From: JBBPZA01 sp963728925
GTDB taxonomy: Bacteria > Actinomycetota > Thermoleophilia > Solirubrobacterales > Solirubrobacteraceae
DNA length: 64,000 nucleotides
Direction: 5' to 3'
Assembly: GCA_963728925.1 (NCBI GenBank)
Contig: CAVSMB010000012.1
Coordinates: forward strand, 62,001 to 126,000
Below the pieces are notes generated by a model. That model had not been told where the DNA came from. It saw nothing but the letters and a program-made list of their open reading frames with translations, and ran no database searches. The position numbers were made by a program, and so were the translations under genes. Within the stretch, counting starts at the first letter, position 1, and each line of letters begins with the position of its first letter. Below are positions 8,464-17,072 of the stretch, piece by piece.

Positions 8464-9948
8464 CTACTGAACGACCTTGGGGACCTGGGTCTTGCCCTGC
8501 CAGGGCAGGGTCTTCTTGACGCACGGCGGGAACTTGCGTCCCGGCGCCGGCGTCGAGGTGCTGAACGTGCCGCCGAACGTCTGATCGACGTTGGGGACCT
8601 CGCCCTTGGTCACCGTGGCCAGCTTCCCGTCCTTCTGGGCGAGCTGGAGGTAGTACTGGTTGGTCTTCGCCTGACGATTCTCGTCAAGCGTCACCGTGCC
8701 GTACGGCGCGGGCAGCGGCTCCTTGCCGATGGCCGCCTGCAGCTGCTTCTGGTCGGTGATGTCGCCCTTGACCGCCTCCAGGCCCTTGATCAGGCCCCAG
8801 GTGTTGACGAAGTAGCTGTAGGTGAACACGCTGGCGGCCTGCGGCGCCGCCGGCCCACCGGGCGGGATCGTCTTGAACCACTTGCCGATGATGTCGTTGG
8901 CGTAGTACTGCGCCGCCGGCGTGTCGAGGTCACCCGCGGTGCCGGCGCCGCCGGCGTAGGCGCCCGCGACGCGCGGGCCGAGCTGCTCGAACTGGGACGG
9001 GGTGCCCCAGAACACGTTGCCGATGAACTTCTTCGCGTCGATCGGGCCCTTCGCCTGCTCGTAGGCCTTCAGGAACGGGATCAGGCCCGCGCCGCCGACC
9101 GCGACGAACGTGCCGTCGACGTCGTCCGGGAGCTGCTGCGCGTAGGACGAGTAGTCCGTCGTGTTCAGCGGTGGGAAGACACGCTTGGTGATCTGCCCAC
9201 CGGCTGCGCAGAAGTCGGCGATGAAGCCGGCCCCCGACGTCCAGCCGAAGCTGTAGTCGTCCATGATGATCGCGGCCTTGCGCCAACCCAGCTTGTTGTA
9301 GGCCAGGTCGCCGAGGCCGGCGTTGAACTGCGCGCCGTCGCCGTTGAAGCGGAAGAAGTTCGGCGCGCGGACCTTGAGCGTCGTGTCCTGTGCACCGGCC
9401 GCCCCGTTGACGAACGTCTTGTCCGGATGCTGCTTGGCGTAGTTCGCCACGGCGATCGACTCGTCGCCTGACAGCGGGCCGATCATGACGTCCGCGTCGA
9501 GCTGCTCCATGAGCCGCCGCGTCTCCTTGATCGCCGTGCCCGACGTGTCGTCACCGCAGCCCACGCCGACGAGCTTGAGCGGATGGCCGTCGATGGCGCC
9601 ACCCGTCCAGCCGGCACGCGGCTTGTTCGGGTCGACCGGCTTCGCGCCGGCGAACTGCGAGATCGCCGACACGGCGCCCGCCATGTTCTGGTTGTCGAAG
9701 GTGCCGAACGCGCCCTTGCACTCGGACAGGATCGCGATCTTGATCGGCGTACCGCTGCCGCCCGAGACCTGCGGGACCGGCTTGAGCGCGGGCGGCGCGG
9801 CGGCCGACGACGTCGTCGTCGGCGCGCTGGACGCGCTCGAGGTGTCGCTCTTGTCGTCTGACCCGCACCCCGCGACCGCGAGGGCCACGAGCCCGGTCAG
9901 GAGGGCAAGCCACGCCGGCCTGCGCCTCAATCGCCTCACTTCTGTCAT
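8464..9948 (-). CDS. ABC transporter substrate-binding lipoprotein (Leu/Ile/Val-binding family)
   Basis: The 494-aa precursor has a lipoprotein signal peptide ending in LAVAGC (Cys about residue 28), then a Ser/Thr/Ala-rich linker that would tether it to the membrane. A periplasmic-binding type-1 fold follows (PIKIAILSECKGAFG, ADVMIGPLSGDESIAVANYA). It is longer than E. coli LivJ/K, as is common for actinobacterial members that bind aromatic acids, amides or urea. It presents the unknown substrate to LivH/LivM. It sits between livM and livG, an order seen in actinobacterial HAAT operons. Confidence 0.92.
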   Translation of the reverse strand: MTEVRRLRRRPAWLALLTGLVALAVAGCGSDDKSDTSSASSAPTTTSSAAAPPALKPVPQVSGGSGTPIKIAILSECKGAFGTFDNQNMAGAVSAISQFAGAKPVDPNKPRAGWTGGAIDGHPLKLVGVGCGDDTSGTAIKETRRLMEQLDADVMIGPLSGDESIAVANYAKQHPDKTFVNGAAGAQDTTLKVRAPNFFRFNGDGAQFNAGLGDLAYNKLGWRKAAIIMDDYSFGWTSGAGFIADFCAAGGQITKRVFPPLNTTDYSSYAQQLPDDVDGTFVAVGGAGLIPFLKAYEQAKGPIDAKKFIGNVFWGTPSQFEQLGPRVAGAYAGGAGTAGDLDTPAAQYYANDIIGKWFKTIPPGGPAAPQAASVFTYSYFVNTWGLIKGLEAVKGDITDQKQLQAAIGKEPLPAPYGTVTLDENRQAKTNQYYLQLAQKDGKLATVTKGEVPNVDQTFGGTFSTSTPAPGRKFPPCVKKTLPWQGKTQVPKVVQ

Positions 9949-9995
9949 TCCCTCTCCCTCCTCCCGCCGTCCACCCTGGGCGCGGCGGCGTTGCT

Positions 9996-11069
9996 CTACG
10001 AACCGGTGAGCGTCGATGCTCCCTGCTCACCTCCCGGCACGAGGCCGGCGGAACCCCCTTCCTCGCTCGTGTCCTCCGGCCGCTGCCGTCGGCGGTTCCG
10101 CGAGACCGTCCGCTGAAACAGCCCGACGAGGCCGTCGGGGGACACGAGCACGATGATCAGGAAGATCGCCCCGATCAGCGTGTGGAAGCGATCGCTGATG
10201 AAGCCGACGTCGGGGGCGTAGTTGTTGAGCAGCACGAAGACCAGCGCCCCGACCCACGCCCCCTCGAGCCGGAACATCCCGCCGATCACGGCGATCACCA
10301 GCACGTCGATCGTGGCGCCGAGGTCGATCGTCGACGGCGCGATCTGGGCGTTCCACCACACGAACAGGACGCCCGCGAGAGCCGCGACGAATCCCGCGAA
10401 GGCGAAGGCCAGCATGCGATGCAGCGCCACGTTGTAGCCGAGCGAGCGCATGCGGACGGGATCGTCGCGGATCCCCTGCAGCACGAGGCCGAAGGGCGCC
10501 CGCGCGACGTAGCGCAGGCCGCCGTAGACGAGGGCCGCGACCACGAGCGTGGCGAAGTACAGCCGGTCAGGGTGTGATGTGCGGTTGAAGAAGTCCGGGA
10601 TCGGGATCCCGCTGATCCCGCCGAAGCCCGAGACGCTCGTGACCTGGCCGAAGAAGAGATTGGCGATCACCGAGAAGACGAGGGTGATCATGAGGAAGTA
10701 GATGCCATAGCTGCGGCTGGCCAGGGCGCCGAAGACAAGCGCGACGAGGACCGCCACGGCGAGGGCCATGAGCAGGCCGGGCACCGGGGCCCACCCGAGG
10801 TTCAGGCCCTTCGTGTTGCCGTTCGTGGTGAGGTTGCCGAGCGCGAAGCCGGCGATCCCGTAGACCGACACCTGCGCGAGCGAGACCATGCCGCCGTAGG
10901 CCGAGAGGAAGATCAGGCTGGCCGCGACGACACCGAGGAACATCGTTTGCGTCAGCAGCGTCGCGACCCAGTACTCGCTGAAGATCAGGGGCGCGAACAG
11001 CGCGAGGGCCACGAGGACGGCGCCGACGGCCCGGTCGGGGGTCACGCGCGTCCGCAGCGCGCCCGTCAT
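9996..11069 (-). CDS. livM: Branched-chain amino acid-type ABC transporter permease LivM
   Basis: This 357-aa integral membrane protein has about eight to ten hydrophobic segments. The permease hallmarks are AYGGMVSLAQVSVYGIAGF near the N-terminus and GLVLQGIRDDPVRMRSLGYN in the cytoplasmic coupling loop. It continues through VIGGMFRLEGAWVGA and ends in a charged cytoplasmic tail. The ATG start at 11069 overlaps the livH stop by 4 bases. It pairs with LivH as the translocation pathway. Confidence 0.93.
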   Translation of the reverse strand: MTGALRTRVTPDRAVGAVLVALALFAPLIFSEYWVATLLTQTMFLGVVAASLIFLSAYGGMVSLAQVSVYGIAGFALGNLTTNGNTKGLNLGWAPVPGLLMALAVAVLVALVFGALASRSYGIYFLMITLVFSVIANLFFGQVTSVSGFGGISGIPIPDFFNRTSHPDRLYFATLVVAALVYGGLRYVARAPFGLVLQGIRDDPVRMRSLGYNVALHRMLAFAFAGFVAALAGVLFVWWNAQIAPSTIDLGATIDVLVIAVIGGMFRLEGAWVGALVFVLLNNYAPDVGFISDRFHTLIGAIFLIIVLVSPDGLVGLFQRTVSRNRRRQRPEDTSEEGGSAGLVPGGEQGASTLTGS

Positions 11070-12127
11070 GCCGGCCGACCGAAGAGCCCGAGGGGGCGGA
11101 TGGCGAGCACGATGGCCAGCAGGACGAAGGTGAAGATGATCGAGTAGAACGTGTAGTTGGCCGGCAGGTAGGCGGCGGCGAAGTTCGTCGTCAGCCCCAG
11201 TAGCAGCGCTCCGATGGCGGCTCCTTCGAGCGAGCCCATGCCGCCGATGATGACCACCACGAGGGAGTTCAGGAGCCAGTTCGCGTCGACGCCCGGAGCG
11301 AGGCTGGCGAACGAGCCGCCCATCGCGCCGCCGATCCCGGCCAGGGCCGAGCCGACGAAGAAGGCGATCGCGAAGGTGAGCTGGATGTTCACCCCCATGG
11401 CCGAGACCATGTCGCGATCGTCGACGCCGGCGCGGATCACCATGCCCGTGCGGGTGCGCTTGAGCCAGAACCACAGCCCGAAGCCGATGAACAGGCCTAC
11501 GCCGAGGATCACGAGCCGCGTCAGCGTGTACTGCACGCCCGCGACGTGAAGGTTGACGAACTTGTCGAACGTCCCGGGCCACGAGATGTCCTTGGCGACG
11601 CCGCCGTAGTGGGCGAGCAGCTGGTCGGCGGCGATGATCGACACGGCGATGGTCATGAGCGCCTGCCGCAGGTCCTGCCCCTGGTTCCAGCGCAGGAAGA
11701 GCTGCTGCATGAGCAGCCCGACCCCGCCGACGATCAGCCCCGCGCCGACGAGCGGCAGGAACCACTGCGAGAAGCTGACCTGCGCGCTGGAGAGGCCGAG
11801 CGCCCCGCCCTCGCCGACCATGTCGCGCTGGAAGGTGAGGGCGAGATAGCCCCCGAACAGGAAGAACGCGCCGTGGGCCATGTTGACCACGCGCATGAGG
11901 CCGAAGATCAGGGTGAAGCCGCTGGCCACGATGAAGTACAGCGCGGCGGCTGTCACTCCGTTCAGCAGCGTGATGAGGAAGTCCTTGGGGTCTGAGACCG
12001 CCGACCCGAAGGTCGTCCCCGACGCAATGAACAGCACCCAGACGACCGGGAACGCGATGAACAGGACGAGGAGGACGAGACCCGCGACCCGGAGCGTCCG
12101 CCTTACTGAGACGTCGGTGGAAGCCAA
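11066..12127 (-). CDS. livH: Branched-chain amino acid-type ABC transporter permease LivH
   Basis: This is the first gene of the long minus-strand operon. The 353-aa membrane protein carries the family motifs GLMRVVNMAHGAFFLFGGY and RTRTGMVIRAGVDDRDMVSAMG (coupling loop) and ends RPLGLFGRPA. The start is TTG at 12127, 9 bases downstream of a TAGGTT element. I see no Shine-Dalgarno, so translation is probably leaderless. An N-terminal region of about 45 residues precedes the usual first motif and adds one extra membrane segment. Confidence 0.92.
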   Translation of the reverse strand: MASTDVSVRRTLRVAGLVLLVLFIAFPVVWVLFIASGTTFGSAVSDPKDFLITLLNGVTAAALYFIVASGFTLIFGLMRVVNMAHGAFFLFGGYLALTFQRDMVGEGGALGLSSAQVSFSQWFLPLVGAGLIVGGVGLLMQQLFLRWNQGQDLRQALMTIAVSIIAADQLLAHYGGVAKDISWPGTFDKFVNLHVAGVQYTLTRLVILGVGLFIGFGLWFWLKRTRTGMVIRAGVDDRDMVSAMGVNIQLTFAIAFFVGSALAGIGGAMGGSFASLAPGVDANWLLNSLVVVIIGGMGSLEGAAIGALLLGLTTNFAAAYLPANYTFYSIIFTFVLLAIVLAIRPLGLFGRPA

Positions 12128-12136
12128 GGCCGCGCG

Positions 12137-12166
12137 AACCTAACACTGCCTTGCATCCATGCGCAA
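12137..12166 (-). promoter_or_regulatory. Promoter and putative operator of the livH operon
   Basis: On the minus strand a -35-like TTGCGC (12161-12166) and a -10-like TAGGTT (12137-12142) are separated by 18 bases. The palindromic core GCAT-CC-ATGC (12153-12162) lies in the spacer, where a bound protein would block RNA polymerase. The same TAGGTTCGCGC sequence follows the related element upstream of the SMP-30 gene near 20.12 kb. The TTG start codon follows the -10 by 9 bases. Confidence 0.6.
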
Positions 12167-12187
12167 GCGACAACCGCCTCTCGGTGC

Positions 12188-13426
12188 TCAGCCTGCGAGC
12201 CCCTCGCGCTCCAGGGCCAGCGCCGCCCCGATAACGACGCCGGCGCGCCGGCCGGCGAGCTGCAGCCCGCCGAGCGCGATGGCCGGCCAGCCGAGGTAGC
12301 TGAACGGCCGCGTGTAGGCCGAGAACGGCAGGCGGACCTCGAGCTCGTCGACCCCGGCGACGGGAAGCTCGGCGACCCCGAGCGCGGGCGACGCCACGAG
12401 TTCCACTTCCGGCTCGTCCTGCGCCTGCGCGCGCCAGGCGTCGAGCGCGCCACGCGCCGCGGCGTGCTCGTCCGCCGTGACCCCCAGCGCTATGTCGAGC
12501 TTGGCCCGGATCGCGCGGCCGTACTCCCCGCGTCGCGCCGGGAACGTCGCGGCGTGGGCCCCGGCGGCCTCGGCGTAGAACACCGGCCAGGTGTCGGCTC
12601 GCGGGCGCGGGAGCGCGACCTCGCGGACCTCCGCGCCGAGTGCCCGCAGACCCTCGGCGAGGGGGTCGGCGCGCTCGTCGGGCGCCGGCGGACCGCCGGC
12701 GCCCGTCAGGTCGGGCGCCCCGCCGAGCACTCCGATCCGCAGGCCGGCCAGGCGGGGGGCCGGCACGGCGGTGTCCGTGAGGATCGCGTGCGCGAGGGCG
12801 CAGTCGGCGACGGTCCGCGCCATCGGCCCGACCGTGTCGAAGCTCGCGGCCAGCGGATACACACCCTCGGTCGAGACCGCGCCGAGCGCGGGCTTGAGGC
12901 CCACGACGCCGCAGGCGGCGGCAGGCATCCGCACCGAGCCTCCGGTGTCGGTGCCGAGCGCGAGGGGCACCAGCTCGGCGGCGAGCGCCGCGGCGTTCCC
13001 GGCGCTCGAGCCGCCCGCGATGCGGTCCGGGTGGCGCGGGTTGACGACGTCGCCGTAGTGGGCGTTCTGGCCGGTGACGCCCCACGCGAACTCGTCGGCG
13101 TTGGCCTTGCCGACGACGATCGCGCCTTCGGCCTCGAGCGCGGCGACCGCCGGCGCCGTGGTGGACGGCACGTGGTCGCGGTGGATCGCCGACGCGTAGG
13201 TCGTGCGCACGCGCGCGGTGTCGATGAGGTCCTTGACGAGCAGCGGAACCCCCGCCAGGCGCCCGCGCGGCTGCGCGCGGGCCCGCGCGAGCGCGGGCTC
13301 GCCGCACAGTGTGATGACGGCGTTGAGGTCGGGGCGCGCCTCGAGGCGCGCGACCGCGTCGACCACGGCCTCCTCGGCGCTCAGCGCGCCCGCAGTGACG
13401 GCGGCCGCGACCTCGGCGGCCGACAT
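12188..13426 (-). CDS. Amidase (amidase-signature family)
   Basis: This 412-aa enzyme has the amidase-signature Ser-cisSer-Lys machinery. The catalytic Lys is in LLVKDLIDT (about residue 70), and the Gly/Ser-rich block GGSSAGNAAAL is followed by LGTDTGGSVRMPA, which supplies the cis-Ser and nucleophilic Ser. It hydrolyses a carboxamide to acid and ammonia; the substrate is not evident. It is the last gene of the operon that begins with the SMP-30 lactonase. The ATG start at 13426 lies 2 bases past the ridA-like stop. Confidence 0.92.
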   Translation of the reverse strand: MSAAEVAAAVTAGALSAEEAVVDAVARLEARPDLNAVITLCGEPALARARAQPRGRLAGVPLLVKDLIDTARVRTTYASAIHRDHVPSTTAPAVAALEAEGAIVVGKANADEFAWGVTGQNAHYGDVVNPRHPDRIAGGSSAGNAAALAAELVPLALGTDTGGSVRMPAAACGVVGLKPALGAVSTEGVYPLAASFDTVGPMARTVADCALAHAILTDTAVPAPRLAGLRIGVLGGAPDLTGAGGPPAPDERADPLAEGLRALGAEVREVALPRPRADTWPVFYAEAAGAHAATFPARRGEYGRAIRAKLDIALGVTADEHAAARGALDAWRAQAQDEPEVELVASPALGVAELPVAGVDELEVRLPFSAYTRPFSYLGWPAIALGGLQLAGRRAGVVIGAALALEREGLAG

Positions 13427-13428
13427 CC

Positions 13429-13830
13429 CTAGCGCCCTTCGGTCCGGGAGAGCAGCGCGACGGCCTCGACCTCGAGCCGCGCGCCCGGCACGACCAGCCC
13501 GCTGACCTCGACGAGCGTGCTCGCCGGCCGCGCCTCGCCGAAGAACGCCTGGCGCACGGGGTTGATCCGCTCCCGGTCGAGCTTGTCGAGGAGGAAGACC
13601 GTCACCTTGACGACGTCGGCCGCCGTCGCGCCCGCCGCCTCGAGGACGAGGCCGATGAGCCTGAAGACCTGTTCGGCCTGAGCGACGACGTCGTCGCCCC
13701 CCACCAGCGCCCCCGACGCGTCGACGGGCACGACGCCCGAGACGAAGAGCAGGTCTCCCGCCCGCACCGCGTCGGTGTAGTGGCTCAGCGGCTCGGGCAG
13801 GCCGACGACGCGGAGTTCCTCGCGGGTCAC
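13429..13830 (-). CDS. RidA/YjgF/Rut-family protein
   Basis: This 133-aa protein belongs to the RidA family. Visible features are YTDAVRAGDLLFVSGVVP, the AQAEQVFRLIGLVLEAAGA helix, VVKVTVFLLDKLD and an Arg in NPVRQAFFGEARPAST that aligns with the carboxylate-binding Arg of deaminating members. RidA proteins hydrolyse reactive enamine/imine intermediates or act as acylamidases in pyrimidine and nitroaromatic pathways. The start is GTG at 13830, overlapping the ThDP-enzyme stop by 4 bases. Its place next to an amidase fits a nitrogen-compound pathway. Confidence 0.88.
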   Translation of the reverse strand: MTREELRVVGLPEPLSHYTDAVRAGDLLFVSGVVPVDASGALVGGDDVVAQAEQVFRLIGLVLEAAGATAADVVKVTVFLLDKLDRERINPVRQAFFGEARPASTLVEVSGLVVPGARLEVEAVALLSRTEGR

Positions 13831-15485
13831 CGCGCCGCCTCGCGGATCTCCGAGAGGGTCTGGCGAGGGGTGATGGCCTCGCGGTCGACACGCAGCTCGA
13901 CGAGGGCCGGCCCGCCGGCCGCGAGCGCGTCGTCGAGCGCTGCCGCCACATCCCCGGTGCGCTCGACCACGGCCCCGTGGGCCCCGAACGCGCGGGCGTA
14001 GGCCGCGAAGTCGGGGTTGACGAGGTCGGTGCCGACGACGCGCCCGGGGTAGTGGCGCTCCTGGTGCATGCGGATCGTTCCGTACATGCCGTTGTTGACG
14101 ACGAGCACGACGACCGCCAGCTCCTCCTGCACCGCGGTCGCCAGCTCCTGCCCGGTCATGAGGAAGTCCCCGTCGCCGGCGAGGCACACGACCGTGCGGT
14201 CGGGATGCACGGCCTTGGCGGCGACCGCCGCCGGGAAGCCGTAGCCCATGGAGCCGCTGCGCGGGGCGAGCTGGGTCGGATAGCGCGTGAACGCGTAGTA
14301 GCGGTGCGCCCAGACCGTGAAGTTGCCCGCCCCGGACGTGATGATCGCGTCGGGCTCGAGGCGCTCGCGCAGCAGCGCCATGACGTCGGCGAGCTGCAGG
14401 GCGCCCGGCAGCTCGCGGTGGCTGTGCAGGTTCTCCTCGTAGGCGGCCCGCGCCTCCGCGACGAGCGCCCGCCGCTCCGGCGCCCCGGCGCGGAGCTCGA
14501 GCCGGCGGGCGGCGGCCGCGAACGGCTCGAGGCCGGAGACGATGCCCAGCTCGGGCTGGTAGACCGCGCCGAGCTCGCCGGGATCGGGGTGGACGTGCAC
14601 GAGGCGCTGGCGCGGGCGCGGGACGTCCAGCAGCGTGTAGCCGCTCGAAGCGATGTCCCCCAGCCGGCCGCCGACGGCGAGGAGCACGTCGGCCTGCGCG
14701 ATCCGCTCGGCGAGCGCGGGCGCCATCCCGATCCCGGCGTGGCCGGCGTACACCTCCGCGGAGTTGTCGACGTAGTCCTGGCAGCGCCACGAGCTGGCGA
14801 CGGGGATCGACGCGGCGGTCGCCAGGGCGACGACGTCCGCCCCGGCCTTCGCGCTCCAGCCGCCTTCGCCCACGACGATCAGCGGACGCCGCGCGTCGGC
14901 GAGCAGCGTCTGCAGACCCTCCAGCTCGGCCTCGCCGGGCGAGGCCTGCGCGACCGGGGCACGCACGGCGTCCGCCACGTCGGCCTCGTCGGTCAGCACG
15001 TCCTCGGGCAGCGCGACGACGACCGGTCCCGGCCGCCCCGAGCATGCCACCGAGAACGCGCGGGCGATGACCTCGGGCAGCCGTGACGTCTCGTCGACCT
15101 GCGTCACCCACTTGGCCAGCGACCCGAAGACCGCACGGTAGTCGAGCTCCTGGAAGGCCTCGCGCCCGAGCGTGCCGCGCGCGACCTGGCCGACGAGCAG
15201 CAGCATCGGCGTCGAGTCCTGGCGGGCGGTGTGGACGCCGACCGCAGCGTGCGTCGCTCCCGGGCCGCGGGTGACGAGGCAGACGCCCGGCCGGCCCGTG
15301 AGCTTGCCGTAGGCCTCGGCCATGTTGACCGCGCCGGACTCGTGCCGCGTCGCGATGAAGCGGACCGGCCCGTCGTAGAGGGCGTCGAGCACCGCGAGAT
15401 AGCTCTCCCCCGGCACCCCGAAGGCGAGGTCCGCGCCGTGGATCGCGAGCTGGTCGACGAGGATCCTGCCCCCGCTGCGCGTCAC
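13827..15485 (-). CDS. Thiamine-diphosphate-dependent enzyme (acetolactate synthase-like)
   Basis: This 552-aa enzyme has the three-domain layout of the acetolactate synthase/benzoylformate decarboxylase superfamily. The catalytic Glu is in RHESGAVNMAEAY (about residue 50), with RGPGATHAAVGVHTA for the pyrimidine domain. The ThDP/Mg motif is GDGDFLMTGQEL followed by NNGMYGTIRM near the C-terminus. It could decarboxylate or condense a 2-oxo acid, and the exact reaction cannot be read from sequence. The start is GTG at 15485, overlapping the cupin-like gene by 4 bases. Confidence 0.9.
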   Translation of the reverse strand: MTRSGGRILVDQLAIHGADLAFGVPGESYLAVLDALYDGPVRFIATRHESGAVNMAEAYGKLTGRPGVCLVTRGPGATHAAVGVHTARQDSTPMLLLVGQVARGTLGREAFQELDYRAVFGSLAKWVTQVDETSRLPEVIARAFSVACSGRPGPVVVALPEDVLTDEADVADAVRAPVAQASPGEAELEGLQTLLADARRPLIVVGEGGWSAKAGADVVALATAASIPVASSWRCQDYVDNSAEVYAGHAGIGMAPALAERIAQADVLLAVGGRLGDIASSGYTLLDVPRPRQRLVHVHPDPGELGAVYQPELGIVSGLEPFAAAARRLELRAGAPERRALVAEARAAYEENLHSHRELPGALQLADVMALLRERLEPDAIITSGAGNFTVWAHRYYAFTRYPTQLAPRSGSMGYGFPAAVAAKAVHPDRTVVCLAGDGDFLMTGQELATAVQEELAVVVLVVNNGMYGTIRMHQERHYPGRVVGTDLVNPDFAAYARAFGAHGAVVERTGDVAAALDDALAAGGPALVELRVDREAITPRQTLSEIREAAR

Positions 15486-16021
15486 CGGGCGACCGGCTCC
15501 TCGAGGAAGATCGTGGCGCGCTGCGTCTTGGGCTTCTCGGCGTCGGCCGGATCGACGTAGCGGATGGTCCGCTGTCCGGCGAGCTCCGCCGGTACGAGCA
15601 TGACGCGCACGAAGGCCGAGGGCTCGTCGGCCGCGGTTGTGGCGAGGACGGGATCGGGCCCGCGCTCGAACCACGCCTCGGCCGGGCCGTAGGTCGCGGC
15701 GCGCCCCTCGCTGTCGATCGTGATCTCGCCGAAGAGCAGGCGCCGGATGCCCGGGCCGGGATGGCTGTGGCGGTAGGCGACGCCCCCGGGGCCGAAGTCG
15801 ACGCGGTCGCAGCGCATGAGCCACTCCGTCCCGGGGTCCAGCTCGACCTCCGCCGCGAGGCTCGCCCCGGAAGCGTCGTCGCCGCCGAGCGCCCAGCGCA
15901 GCGCCGGCCCGTCGACCCGCGCCGGAGCGACGTGCGCGGCGCCGGCCTCGAGGTCGTAGACGATCTCGCCGGGCCCGGAGAGCTGGACCCCGCCGGATTC
16001 CTCGAAGAGCGCGAGCCTCAA
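15482..16021 (-). CDS. Cupin-like protein
   Basis: This 179-aa protein contains one recognisable cupin-type metal motif, AYRHSHPGPGIRRLLFGEI at about residues 90-108, and otherwise beta-rich sequence. It probably binds a metal, and no reaction can be assigned. The start is TTG at 16021, whose TTGA overlaps the stop of the SDR gene by 3 bases. Translation is therefore coupled. I do not recognise a closer family. Confidence 0.75.
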   Translation of the reverse strand: MRLALFEESGGVQLSGPGEIVYDLEAGAAHVAPARVDGPALRWALGGDDASGASLAAEVELDPGTEWLMRCDRVDFGPGGVAYRHSHPGPGIRRLLFGEITIDSEGRAATYGPAEAWFERGPDPVLATTAADEPSAFVRVMLVPAELAGQRTIRYVDPADAEKPKTQRATIFLEEPVAR

Positions 16022-16755
16022 TGGAAGTACTGCCCGCCGTCGATGACCATCGTCTGGCCGGTGATGAAGGTCGCCCCCGGGCCGCAGAGGAAGACGACGG
16101 CGCCGACGACGTCCTCGGGCACCTGGTCGCGCTTGAGCGTCCGCGCCGACACCGACACGTCGCGCAGCGCGTCGACCACCTCCGGGTGCTCCTGCACGCC
16201 GTCGCTCATGGTGAACCCAGGCGCCACGCAGTTGACGAGGATCTCGTCGCCCCCCAGCTCCTTGGCCAGCGCGCGCGTGAGGGTGACGATCGCGCCCTTG
16301 CTGGTGACGTAGTGCAGGAGGAACGGGACGCCGCGAAACGGCGTGCCCGACGAGATGTTCACGATCCGCCCACCACCGCGCTGGCGCATGCGCGGCACGA
16401 CGGCGCGACAGGTCAGGAACATCGAGAGGACGTTGACGTCCATGACCTGACGCCACTCGTCGACCGGGATCTGCTCGAACGGCCGCATGGCCAGCGAGGC
16501 GTAGAGGCCCGCGTTGTTGACGAGCACGTCGATCCCGCCGGCCCGCTCGGCGGTCTCGGCGGCCATGCGCTCGACCTCGTCCTCCTTGGCGACGTCGACG
16601 GTGAGCCCGAGGCCGTCGGGATACCGCCCGGCCGCCGCCTCCGCGCCCTGCAGGTCGGCGATGACGATCCGCGCGCCCTCCGCGGCGAGGCCGTCGGCGA
16701 TCGCGCGGCCGATGCCCTGCGCCCCGCCGGTGACGATCGCGACCTTGCCGTTCAC
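16018..16755 (-). CDS. SDR-family NAD(P)-dependent oxidoreductase
   Basis: This 245-aa classical SDR opens with the complete cofactor motif TGGAQGIGRAIA, and has DLQGAE after beta-2 (Asp suggests NAD preference), NNAG, SSGTPF with the catalytic Ser, and YVTSK supplying Tyr and Lys. The C-terminal VIDGGQYFH is typical. In this operon it could oxidise an alcohol ahead of the aldehyde dehydrogenase encoded upstream. Its ATG at 16755 overlaps the NIPSNAP gene stop by 4 bases. Confidence 0.92.
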   Translation of the reverse strand: MNGKVAIVTGGAQGIGRAIADGLAAEGARIVIADLQGAEAAAGRYPDGLGLTVDVAKEDEVERMAAETAERAGGIDVLVNNAGLYASLAMRPFEQIPVDEWRQVMDVNVLSMFLTCRAVVPRMRQRGGGRIVNISSGTPFRGVPFLLHYVTSKGAIVTLTRALAKELGGDEILVNCVAPGFTMSDGVQEHPEVVDALRDVSVSARTLKRDQVPEDVVGAVVFLCGPGATFITGQTMVIDGGQYFH

Positions 16756-17072
16756 TGCAGCGGCGAGAACGGGGTCGGCACGAGGATGCGGTTGTGCTGG
16801 GTGTGGAGCAGCGGCTGCAACCGGGTCAGGAAGTCCTTCCAGGCGGGGTCGGCCTGCATCGCCGCCCGGCGGCGCTCGCGCTCGGCGTGGGAGTCGTAGG
16901 CCCAGAGCTGCACGATCGAGCTGGGCTCGCCGATCTCGACGGTGAACGCGCCGACGAGGTGCCCGAGGTGGCGCTGCTGGATCTCGGTGCCCTCCTCGGC
17001 GTACATCCGCACGACCTCTCCCAGCTTGCCCGTATAGACGTGGTAGGTCCGCTCCTCGACGATCACCTTCAC
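16752..17072 (-). CDS. NIPSNAP-family protein
   Basis: This 106-aa ferredoxin-like alpha/beta-barrel protein matches the NIPSNAP pattern: VIVEERTYHVYTGK at the start, GTEIQQRHLG, VGAFTVEIG and QLWAYDSHAERERRRAAM. Bacterial members commonly accompany catabolic oxidoreductases, but no reaction is established. The start is GTG at 17072, overlapping the ALDH stop by 4 bases. Confidence 0.85.
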   Translation of the reverse strand: MKVIVEERTYHVYTGKLGEVVRMYAEEGTEIQQRHLGHLVGAFTVEIGEPSSIVQLWAYDSHAERERRRAAMQADPAWKDFLTRLQPLLHTQHNRILVPTPFSPLQ